Shown here: in pieces, positions 31,147 through 37,137 of the stretch
Position numbering within the stretch: position 1 is the first letter of the stretch
How the letters are laid out: each line of letters begins with the position of its first letter
From: Ventricola sp051883735
GTDB taxonomy: Bacteria > Bacillota > Clostridia > Christensenellales > Aristaeellaceae
Reading direction: 5' to 3'
Length of the DNA stretch: 64,000 nucleotides
NCBI GenBank assembly: GCA_051883735.1
Contig: JBJEUH010000095.1
Coordinates: 1-64,000 of the forward strand
Position numbers and translations under genes: made by a program
The notes under the pieces: model-generated
What the model was told of the DNA's origin: nothing
Database searches by the model: none
The model's input: only the letters and a program-made list of their open reading frames with translations

Positions 31147-31389
31147 ATGGCATTGACCAGTCAGGGCGAGCGCAGAAGCATGCGCCGCACGCTGCGGGCG
31201 GAAACCGGCAATCAGGTGCTTTCTCTGCACCTTGCCTATGAGGCGCGCGAGGTGGTTTTCCAGATGGAGCGCATCGACCCGGCCTACTGCGACGCGCATC
31301 CGGAGGATGTGCAGGCGGCGGTGTCCGGCTTCCTGGAGGACGCGAACGCCGCACTCCGTGATGCCGGACATGTGATGATTTCGCCGTAA
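31147..31389 (+). CDS. Small hypothetical protein (80 aa)
   Basis: ATG 31147 was selected because AGGAGG (31134-31139) is 7 nt upstream; the ATG at 31141 is only 1 nt away. The product has QVLSLHLAYEAREVVFQMERIDPAYC near residue 24 and is helical. No family or catalytic residues are visible. Confidence 0.5.
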   Translation: MALTSQGERRSMRRTLRAETGNQVLSLHLAYEAREVVFQMERIDPAYCDAHPEDVQAAVSGFLEDANAALRDAGHVMISP

Positions 31390-31403
31390 TCGGAGGGAAA
31401 GCG

Positions 31404-31739
31404 ATGATCAAGGTATTCATTTCTCAGCCGATGAGCGGTCTGACCGACAAGCAGATCGAGCGCGAGCGTGATCTTGCCATTGCCGACGCGACGAGCCAGA
31501 TCAAATCATGCTATCCGGAGGACTGGGACGAAAAGGACGGGAATGAGGTCGAGGTCATGGATACCATGATCAAAGGTCTGATTCCCGGTACGCACCCGCT
31601 TGTCTACCTCGGCAAGTCGATTGAGATGATGGCGAACGCGGACGTCGTGTACTTTGCCAAGGGATGGGAAAATGCACGCGGCTGCCTGATCGAACACGAG
31701 TGCGCGAAGAAGTACGGAAAGCATGTGATGTACTTCTGA
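31404..31739 (+). CDS. DUF4406, nucleoside 2-deoxyribosyltransferase-like
   Basis: The opening KVFISQPMSGLTDKQIERER and a later YFAKGWENARGCLIEHECAKKYGK near residue 83 match DUF4406, a family with the Rossmann-like fold of nucleoside 2-deoxyribosyltransferases. Those enzymes cleave N-glycosidic bonds of deoxynucleosides. The 111-residue length fits. It could act in nucleotide salvage or in base modification; the phage role is unproven. Confidence 0.75.
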   Translation: MIKVFISQPMSGLTDKQIERERDLAIADATSQIKSCYPEDWDEKDGNEVEVMDTMIKGLIPGTHPLVYLGKSIEMMANADVVYFAKGWENARGCLIEHECAKKYGKHVMYF

Positions 31740-31763
31740 CCGCACAGAAAGGAGTGTATGTCG

Positions 31764-32012
31764 ATGATGAATCTTCGCGATACTGTCGAGCCTATGCTTA
31801 GCGATGACTACAAGGAGCGGTTCAGAGCGGAGTACATGCAGACGAAGTACAGGTATGACAGACTGCATGACATGGTCGTCAGGTATGAGGCCGGAACGCT
31901 CAATTTCAAGCCCACCTGCTCGATCGAACTGCTCAAGCAGCAGAAGTCGGCGATGGGCCAGTATCTGTACAGCCTTGAAGTCCGTGCACAGGTCGAGCAT
32001 ATCCAGCTCTGA
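31764..32012 (+). CDS. crAss001_48-related family protein (82 aa)
   Basis: ATG 31764 was chosen for spacing from AAAGGAG (31748-31754); 31758 and 31767 are alternatives. The pattern MLSDDYKERFRAEYMQTKYRYDRLHDM (helix), LNFKPTC and LLKQQKSAMGQYLYSLEVRA is typical of a small helical protein shared by many gut phages (crAss001_48-like). Function unknown. Terminator directly downstream. Confidence 0.65.
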   Translation: MMNLRDTVEPMLSDDYKERFRAEYMQTKYRYDRLHDMVVRYEAGTLNFKPTCSIELLKQQKSAMGQYLYSLEVRAQVEHIQL

Positions 32013-32032
32013 TCGATTCTCTTTCCAAATCA

Positions 32033-32072
32033 GGCGTGATTTCCATTGATTTTTGGGAATCGCGCCTTTTTT
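32033..32072 (+). terminator. Intrinsic terminator before the scaffold gene
   Basis: A 12-bp stem (32033-32044 with 32055-32066, two G-U pairs) followed by TTTTTT at 32067-32072. It follows the small-gene cassette. The downstream head genes must then be reached by read-through, antitermination or an unseen promoter. Confidence 0.75.
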
Positions 32073-32171
32073 GTACCCATTTTTTGCCGGCGCATGGGTT
32101 TCGTGCGCCCCGCCGAGCGGGAGACGGCCCGCAAAAAAGTCCAAGCGGGAACAAAGACAGGAGGAACAACG

Positions 32172-32765
32172 ATGGCTGAAAACAGCAACTATGATTTTTT
32201 GAAGCCCGTCCTCGGAGACGATCTTTTTGCGCAGTTTGCCGAGAAGATGGGCGCGGCGCAGGGCGTGACCCTCGCCAACATCGCGGACGGCAGCTACATC
32301 CCGAAGGCCAAGTTCGACATCGAGCGCACCGCCAAGGGCACGGCGCTCCAGCGCGTGACGGAGCTTGAGCATGAGCTTGAAACCGCGAGGCAGTCCGGCG
32401 CGGACACGACCGCGCTGCAGCAGCAGATTTCCAAGCTGACGCAGGACATTGCCGCCCGGGACAAGACCATCGCCGACATCGGCAAGCGCGGCAAGGTGCT
32501 CGAGCGCATGCGCGCGGACGGCTTCCGCAACCCCGAAACCGCGATCCGGCTGATCGACATGGAGAAGATCGGCGAGGACAAGGACGGCAAGATGACCGGC
32601 TATGACGATCAGTTTGCCGCGATCAAGAAGAGCGACCCCTACCTGCTCGGCACGGCACCCGGCGGACGCGCCGGATTGCTCGGCGGACAGGGCGGCGGAG
32701 TGCCCGGACAGGACGAAAACCAGCAGATCAACAATGCGCTGCGCAGAGCCAGCGGCCGCATGTGA
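32172..32765 (+). CDS. Scaffold protein (phage minor structural GP20-like)
   Basis: ATG 32172 follows GGAGG. The 197-residue protein has a central coiled coil (VTELEHELETARQSGADTTALQQQISKLTQDIAARDKTIADI, near 57-98), a YDDQFAAIKKSDPYLLG segment near 140 and a Gly-rich C-terminus, matching the GP20-type scaffolds found just before the major capsid gene. It would assemble the prohead and then leave or be cut. Confidence 0.8.
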   Translation: MAENSNYDFLKPVLGDDLFAQFAEKMGAAQGVTLANIADGSYIPKAKFDIERTAKGTALQRVTELEHELETARQSGADTTALQQQISKLTQDIAARDKTIADIGKRGKVLERMRADGFRNPETAIRLIDMEKIGEDKDGKMTGYDDQFAAIKKSDPYLLGTAPGGRAGLLGGQGGGVPGQDENQQINNALRRASGRM

Positions 32766-32826
32766 TCTCACGGATTTTTTGAGCGGCCACAGGCCGCCTT
32801 TTTCATGCAGAAAGGAGAATTGACCT

Positions 32827-33759
32827 ATGATTACCCGTTCCAACGCGGAAGTGCTCATCCCCGAGAACCATTCCCGGCAGATCATTCAGGACGTGGCTAC
32901 GCGCTCCGTTGCGCTGCGCCTGGGCAGCCGCATGCCCAACATGACCAGCAAGCAGCTCAAGATTCCGGTGATGACCGGCAACGTGACTGCCTCCTTCATC
33001 AACGGCGACACCGGCCTCAAGCCGACCTCCGGCATGACCTGGGACAAGGTCTACATCACCGCCGAGGAGCTGGCGGTCATCGTCCCGATTCCCGAGGCGG
33101 TGCTCGACGACGCCGACTACGACATCTGGGGCGAGGTGCGCCCGCGCGTGGTCGAGGCGTTCGGCAAGGCCATCGACAGCGCGGTGTTCCACGGCACCGG
33201 CAAGCCGGATTCCTGGCCGGAGGGCCTTGTGCCCGCCGCGATTGCCGCCGGCAAGAAGCTGGCTGTGTCCGGCGACCTGTATCAGGACATCAACGGCGAG
33301 GGCGGCGTGATCTCCATGGTGGAGGAGAAGGGCATCGCCGTCAATTCCTACGTCGGCGCGCTTCAGCTTCGCGCGAAGCTGCGCGGCGCGGTGGACGCGA
33401 ACAAGCAGCCGATCTTCCGCATGGCCTATTCCAACGGTGCGACGAGCCGCCCGGGCTATGAGCTCAACGGCACGCCCATCGAGTTCCCGGAGAACGGCAC
33501 CTTCGACGGCAGCAAGGCGCTGCTGCTGGCCGGCAACTTCGGCTACATGCGCTACGCCATCCGTCAGGACATCACCTACAAGATCCTCGATCAGGCGGCC
33601 CTGACCGACGAGACCGGCAAGGTCGTCCTGAACCTGGCGCAGCAGGACTGCGTCGCCCTGCGCGCGGTGATGCGCCTGGGCTGGGCGCTGCCCAAGCCGG
33701 TCAACGCCGTCTCCGGCCTTGACTACTACCCGTTCTCCGTGCTGACGCCCGTCGCGTGA
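32827..33759 (+). CDS. Major capsid protein (HK97 fold)
   Basis: The 310-residue protein follows the scaffold. An N-terminal arm (NAEVLIPENHSRQIIQDVATRSVALRLG), a beta-rich E-loop region near residues 40-75 and a C-terminal P-domain fit an HK97-fold capsid protein. AAAGGAG lies at the correct distance before ATG 32827. It would form the icosahedral shell. No protease gene is seen, so an N-terminal delta domain seems absent. Confidence 0.88.
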   Translation: MITRSNAEVLIPENHSRQIIQDVATRSVALRLGSRMPNMTSKQLKIPVMTGNVTASFINGDTGLKPTSGMTWDKVYITAEELAVIVPIPEAVLDDADYDIWGEVRPRVVEAFGKAIDSAVFHGTGKPDSWPEGLVPAAIAAGKKLAVSGDLYQDINGEGGVISMVEEKGIAVNSYVGALQLRAKLRGAVDANKQPIFRMAYSNGATSRPGYELNGTPIEFPENGTFDGSKALLLAGNFGYMRYAIRQDITYKILDQAALTDETGKVVLNLAQQDCVALRAVMRLGWALPKPVNAVSGLDYYPFSVLTPVA

Positions 33760-33799
33760 TCGGAAATGATGCAGAGATGATCTGCTGAAAGAGCTTGCT

Positions 33800-33836
33800 C
33801 CGCTGCGGTGTGGACTGAACATCCATGCCGCAGCGG
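33800..33836 (+). other. 15-bp hairpin just after the major capsid gene
   Basis: Stem 33800-33808 with 33828-33836 (CCGCTGCGG/CCGCAGCGG, perfect), continuing through a T-G and GTGGA/TCCAT pairs, loop CTGAACA. No U-run follows. It lies 40 bases after the capsid stop and just before the next gene. Such stems can protect the capsid mRNA 3' end and lower downstream expression. Confidence 0.6.
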
Positions 33837-33857
33837 AATGAAAATGGGGGAAAGAGC

Positions 33858-34205
33858 ATGGCGGAGCTTCACGACAGCGCAGGCCAGTACACCGATGCGG
33901 AAATGATCAGCATGCGCGCAAGAATGCAGGGCTTCATCCTCCCCAGCGTGGTGAGAACCGAGCAGGAGGCGGAGGCCTTTGAGAGTGCATGCCTCTACCA
34001 GATCGAGCATGAGCGCAAGCTGCTGGAGATGATGGGCAGTCAGGAGATTCCCAAGGGCGTGACGGGCTTTGAGATCGGTCACTTCTCCATGACGTTCGAG
34101 AGCGGCGCGTTTTCCGGCGTGCTGACCAGAAAGACCATCTGCGACGCGGCATACGGCACGCTTCTGTACGCTGGGCTGCTGTACCGCGGCGTGGAGGGGA
34201 GGTGA
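33858..34205 (+). CDS. Head-tail connector-like protein (115 aa)
   Basis: ATG 33858 with GGGGGAAAG upstream. A helical protein with a Glu/Ala-rich N-terminal half and GAFSGVLTRKTICDAAYGTLLYAG near the end. Its position directly behind the capsid gene and its size match head-tail connector (gp6-like) adaptors. Assigned by context only. Confidence 0.6.
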   Translation: MAELHDSAGQYTDAEMISMRARMQGFILPSVVRTEQEAEAFESACLYQIEHERKLLEMMGSQEIPKGVTGFEIGHFSMTFESGAFSGVLTRKTICDAAYGTLLYAGLLYRGVEGR

Positions 34206-34209
34206 GCGC

Positions 34210-34524
34210 ATGGGCATCATCGGTGCATTTCTCAATCAGGAGGTGACGATCCGTCCCTTTGAGCGCTTCGGCGGGGGCAAGTCCATCTATGGCGAGGCGC
34301 AGACGAGAAGCTGCCGCTGCGAGTTCGGCTTCAAGACGAAGGTCGTCTACAAGAATCCGGCTGGCTCCATCGTCGAGACGGTGAGCGGCGCGCTGATGTT
34401 CTGCGAGGGCGAGATGATCCCCGTGAACAGCGAGGCGGTCTGCGAGGGGAGCGTGATGCGCGTGATCCAGTGCGAGCAGATGCGCGGCCTCGGCCCGTCG
34501 CACATGGAGGTGCTGCTGGAATGA
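34210..34524 (+). CDS. Minor capsid / head closure protein (104 aa)
   Basis: Beta-rich protein; ATG 34210 behind GAGGGGAGGTGA. The second of four consecutive small connector genes. It contains an FGFKTKVVYKNPAG strand and CEGSVMRVIQC. Overlaps the next gene by 4 bases (ATGA). Family placement (minor capsid 1-like head closure) is by gene order. Confidence 0.6.
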   Translation: MGIIGAFLNQEVTIRPFERFGGGKSIYGEAQTRSCRCEFGFKTKVVYKNPAGSIVETVSGALMFCEGEMIPVNSEAVCEGSVMRVIQCEQMRGLGPSHMEVLLE

Positions 34525-34880
34525 GCGCGCGCGTAAGGCTCAAGCTCGACAAGGCGCTGATCGAGCGCTGCGTGAAAAACGGCGGACGAAAGGGCATGTT
34601 CGACGCGCTGGATCACCTGCGCGCCGTCTCACAGGATCAGGTTCCTCTGGACATGGGGCCGCTCAAAAACTCCGCGACGGTGGACGTGAGCGCGGACGGA
34701 TCGAGCGGATCTGTATCCTACGATACGCCATACGCCGTCATTCAGCACGAGAACACCGGTTTTTCGCATCAGCGCGGGCGAAAGGCGAAGTACCTTGAAG
34801 ACCCCGTCAACGATCCGGCTGTGCAGCAGGAGATGGTGCAGCTGCTCGGCGGCGGCATGCGCAGCGAGATGGGAGGTTAG
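34521..34880 (+). CDS. HK97 gp10-like / minor capsid protein (119 aa)
   Basis: ATG 34521 overlaps the previous stop. It has PLDMGPLKNSATVDVSADGSSGSVSYDTPYAVIQHENTGFSHQRGRKAKYLEDP (central), with the typical pattern of a tail-completion or gp10-like protein (PLKNS... YDTPYA... GFSHQRGRKAKYLEDP). 119 residues. The likely role is in the head-to-tail joint. Confidence 0.72.
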   Translation: MSARVRLKLDKALIERCVKNGGRKGMFDALDHLRAVSQDQVPLDMGPLKNSATVDVSADGSSGSVSYDTPYAVIQHENTGFSHQRGRKAKYLEDPVNDPAVQQEMVQLLGGGMRSEMGG

Positions 34881-34885
34881 GCGGC

Positions 34886-35278
34886 ATGAACCTGATGGAG
34901 CAGTTCGCCAGACACCTTGAATTTTCCGGATTCGGCGCGTACGCCTCGGAGGAAGCGGAAGGCGACATCTTCTATGGACAGATGCCGGATGCGCCGGACA
35001 CGGCGACCTGCGTGTTCTCACAGGACAGCGCCACGCCCGGAAGCACGAGCGGCGCACGCCTTCAGGTGTACACGCGCGGCGCGGTCGGAGACGCCAAAAC
35101 GCCGTATGAGACGGCCTGCACGATCGCGGATGCGCTGGAGGGCTTCATCGGCTTCCTCTGCGGCGACGGCGCGTTTGTGCGCATCGAGGTCATCAACGCT
35201 GCGCAGGGCATGGGGCTGGACGATTCCGGACGGCACATCTACAGCAGCAATTACAGGGTTTTCTACTGCGATTTTTGA
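34886..35278 (+). CDS. Tail terminator / minor capsid protein (130 aa)
   Basis: ATG 34886, 5 bases after the gp10-like gene, with GGGAGG upstream. Mixed alpha-beta protein, with YTRGAVGDAKTPYETACTIADALEGFIGFLCGDG near 54, typical of small tail-terminator or minor capsid proteins. Assigned by position; no catalytic motif. Confidence 0.6.
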   Translation: MNLMEQFARHLEFSGFGAYASEEAEGDIFYGQMPDAPDTATCVFSQDSATPGSTSGARLQVYTRGAVGDAKTPYETACTIADALEGFIGFLCGDGAFVRIEVINAAQGMGLDDSGRHIYSSNYRVFYCDF

Positions 35279-35292
35279 GGAGGAATGAAGAT

Positions 35293-36036
35293 ATGGCGAA
35301 GGGACGCAAGAACGGATGCCCGGTCAATATCAGGAATTGGCTGGTCTACATCCTCGACGTGGCGACGGATAGCTGGCTGCGCATCTATGGCCTGACCAGC
35401 CTGTCCCGCTCCGTCGAGGGCGATACCGAGGACGGCTCTGCGGCGACGGACACCTGGTCCGAGCCGTACATCACCAAGCGCTCCAGCTCGACCGATCTGG
35501 AGGGCATCAAGAAGGTGGTCGAATCCACCGGCGAGATCGATCCCGGTCAGGAGATGCTCGACTACTACGCCGAGCAGGCGGGCTGCGGCTCGGACTGCTC
35601 GCTCAAGTTCATCGATCCTTACGGCCACGGCTGGATTGCGGATTACATCGTCACCGGCACGGAGGAATCCGCGGACGATTCCGGCCAGACGCGCTCCTGG
35701 AGCCTGGAGCAGGTCGGCGAGGCGGAGCCGATCCAGTATGTGCAGGTGGAGAGCATCGCCGTGAAGAGCGAGGGAGAGGACGCCTCTGCGGTCTCCATGA
35801 AGGTCGGCGACGCGCCGAAGGTGATTGACATCGTCTTCACGCCTGAGGATGCGTCCAACCAGCGCTTCCGCGTGACGAACACGAAGCAGAAGTCGGTCGT
35901 CAAGGTGGGCGACATCACCGAGACGGGCTTTACGCTGACGCCGATCGGCGTAGGCAGCGCGAACATCGCCGTCACCAGCGTAAACGGCGGCAAGACGGCG
36001 ACCATCGCGGTCACGGTGAGCGCGGCGGGAGCCTGA
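35293..36036 (+). CDS. Major tail tube protein with an Ig-like C-terminal domain
   Basis: ATG 35293 with GAGGAGG upstream. The first 155 residues (GCPVNIRNWLVYILDVATDSWLRIYGLTSL) form a tail tube domain. Residues 160-247 (VESIAVKSEGEDA ... FTPEDASNQRFRVTNTKQKSVV ... TVNGGKTATIAVTV) form a BIG2-type immunoglobulin domain, common on the outside of siphovirus tails. The tube surface domain may bind carbohydrate on the host cell. Confidence 0.85.
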   Translation: MAKGRKNGCPVNIRNWLVYILDVATDSWLRIYGLTSLSRSVEGDTEDGSAATDTWSEPYITKRSSSTDLEGIKKVVESTGEIDPGQEMLDYYAEQAGCGSDCSLKFIDPYGHGWIADYIVTGTEESADDSGQTRSWSLEQVGEAEPIQYVQVESIAVKSEGEDASAVSMKVGDAPKVIDIVFTPEDASNQRFRVTNTKQKSVVKVGDITETGFTLTPIGVGSANIAVTSVNGGKTATIAVTVSAAGA

Positions 36037-36044
36037 TCAAAAAA

Positions 36045-36080
36045 GTCCTGCGGCATCTGATCCGTCAGACGCCGCAGGAC
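36045..36080 (-). terminator. Terminator of the toxin transcript (minus strand)
   Basis: A 15-bp stem (36045-36054 with 36071-36080, and 36056-36060 with 36065-36069) is followed on the - strand by TTTTTT (plus 36039-36044). It ends the leftward transcript of the type I toxin gene. The sense mRNA would run from about 36392 to here. Confidence 0.75.
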
Positions 36081-36119
36081 AGCATATCAAATGGATTTTA
36101 AGCACGGGCAAAGGTTTTC

Positions 36120-36148
36120 TTGACGCGTGCCGCAAAATGATGTAAAAT
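36120..36148 (+). promoter_or_regulatory. Antisense RNA promoter
   Basis: TTGACG (36120-36125), a 17-bp spacer, TAAAAT (36143-36148). It points right, into the 3' region of the leftward toxin transcript. A predicted start is near 36155. Confidence 0.7.
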
Positions 36149-36154
36149 GTAGTC

Positions 36155-36256
36155 AAGAGGTTGGTACCCTCGCACGCGTCCCGCTTTCGCGGGATACTAT
36201 GAATCAGGCCCGATTGCCGCCGATGTAGCGTCATCTACACGGCGGCAGATTTTTTT
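36155..36256 (+). ncRNA. Antitoxin antisense RNA of the type I system
   Basis: Runs from the promoter at 36120 to a terminator: stem 36215-36222 with 36240-36247, and TGTAG with CTACA (36224-36228 with 36235-36239), followed by TTTTTTT (36250-36256). The whole RNA is antisense to the 3' part of the leftward toxin mRNA. That is the RatA/TxpA- and SR4/BsrG-like arrangement. Not experimentally shown. Confidence 0.6.
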
Positions 36257-36332
36257 AACGGCGACCGAAGTACACCGTCAAAAGCAAGGATGCGACAGAA
36301 AGCAGAATGCAGAGAAGCTCTGTATTGCTCAT
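36255..36332 (-). CDS. Type I toxin, holin-like peptide (25 aa)
   Basis: The start at 36332 has GAGGGG 8 nt upstream on the - strand; a 27-aa form starting at 36338 is possible. The peptide SNTELLCILLSVASLLLTVYFGRR is one hydrophobic helix followed by FGRR, the pattern of Bacillota holin-like (TxpA/BsrG/Hol-Tox) toxins. Such peptides insert in the membrane. It is transcribed against all surrounding late genes from its own promoter. Confidence 0.7.
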   Translation of the reverse strand: MSNTELLCILLSVASLLLTVYFGRR

Positions 36333-36398
36333 GTGCATCACCCCTCTTTCGCAGCGCGAAAGCTGGGCCGCCGTGCAAGACCTCTTGACTACAGAAGC

Positions 36399-36427
36399 AT
36401 TATATCATACCGCTTTGTTGAGGACAA
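36399..36427 (-). promoter_or_regulatory. Toxin promoter (minus strand)
   Basis: On the - strand TTGTCC (plus 36422-36427), a 17-bp spacer and TATAAT (plus 36399-36404). The predicted start is near 36392, leaving a 60-nt 5' leader before the toxin ATG. The shared string GTAGTCAAGAGGT occurs on both strands downstream of each promoter. Confidence 0.7.
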
Positions 36428-36439
36428 GGCGGTTTTTTT
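36410..36439 (+). terminator. Rightward terminator before the tail chaperone gene
   Basis: A 9-bp stem with one G-U pair (36410-36418 with 36424-36432), loop TGAGG, followed by TTTTTTT. It overlaps the - strand toxin promoter. Late transcripts must pass it, so it may tune the ratio of tail tube to downstream tail genes. Confidence 0.65.
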
Positions 36440-36463
36440 ATGCCATGAAACGGAGGAATAGCG

Positions 36464-36850
36464 ATGGGTAAGGTGCTCAATTTCGATCTGTTCATGTCCG
36501 AAATGAAGCAGGAGACGGTCCTGGTCGTCGTCCACGGCAAGACGTATGAAGTCCCCGCCAAGATCCCGGCGATTGTGCCGCTGACGATGGCGCGCGCGGA
36601 AAAGCTGGCCGATCAGTCCAGCCGGAACGCGGCCTACGCCAATGCGATCTTCACGGCGGCGGACGCGCTGTTCGGCGAGAAGCAGATGAACGCCATCTGC
36701 GCGCAGGGCCTGAGCGTGGATCAGCTCAGCGCGCTGGTGCAGAAGACGTTCAACCTGATCAACGGCGTGGAGGAGGACGACGGCGAAGCTGCCGAGCTGA
36801 CGGACGAGGACAGCCGCTCCAGCCTGCCCGGTGACAGCGCAAAAAAGTAA
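36464..36850 (+). CDS. Tail assembly chaperone G-like protein (128 aa)
   Basis: ATG 36464 follows GGAGG. It lies between the tail tube and tape measure genes, the usual position of the chaperone pair. The sequence is helical with an acidic end (VEEDDGEAAELTDEDSRSSLP). It ends GDSAKK just at an A-AAA-AAG slippery site, so a fraction of ribosomes should shift into the frame of 36847-37122 to make the longer GT protein. Together they guide tape measure and tube assembly. Confidence 0.8.
   Translation: MGKVLNFDLFMSEMKQETVLVVVHGKTYEVPAKIPAIVPLTMARAEKLADQSSRNAAYANAIFTAADALFGEKQMNAICAQGLSVDQLSALVQKTFNLINGVEEDDGEAAELTDEDSRSSLPGDSAKK
36841..36847 (+). promoter_or_regulatory. -1 programmed frameshift site A-AAA-AAG
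   Basis: The heptamer A AAA AAG occupies 36841-36847 with zero-frame codons AAA (36842-36844) and AAG (36845-36847), directly before the TAA at 36848-36850. A -1 slip gives GTA AAC CTG as the next codons and continues open to 37122. It is the best of the classic -1 slippery sites. Confidence 0.85.
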
Positions 36851-37122
36851 ACCTGCTTCGCATCTGGGACGCCATCGAGGCCGATTTCCTGCGGGATTAC
36901 GGCATCGATCTTGTGGAGCAGCTTCCCTGCATGACCTGGCGTCGGTTCATGACGCTTTGCCAGAATCTGTCCCCGCACGGCGCTGTGGCGGTTCGCATCC
37001 GCGCCGATCAGGAGAAGCGGGACAGGGATGAGGATACGATGACAGAGAGCGAACGCCGCGACGCAGACGCGCAGGATGAGCGCGCCGCCGCAGCGTTTTT
37101 TTCTTCGGTCATTTCTGTTTGA
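36847..37122 (+). CDS. Gp15-like extension of the tail chaperone (frameshift product)
   Basis: This frame has no good start codon near its 5' end, but it is entered by a -1 shift at 36841-36847. The 91 residues start VNLLRIWDAIEADFLRDYGIDL and contain MTWRRFMTLCQNLSP (near 33), which resembles the phage Gp15 family of tail chaperones. The fused GT protein would be about 219 residues. A GTG start at 36913 is possible but would lose the conserved N-terminal part. Confidence 0.75.
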   Translation, partial: VNLLRIWDAIEADFLRDYGIDLVEQLPCMTWRRFMTLCQNLSPHGAVAVRIRADQEKRDRDEDTMTESERRDADAQDERAAAAFFSSVISV

Positions 37123-37137
37123 CGGAGGTGAACATAT

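Noticed and set aside
36831..37031. ATG frame overlapping the tail chaperone junction
   Set aside because: It has an unlikely Arg/His-rich sequence; the Gp15-like frame reached by -1 shift fits the family better.
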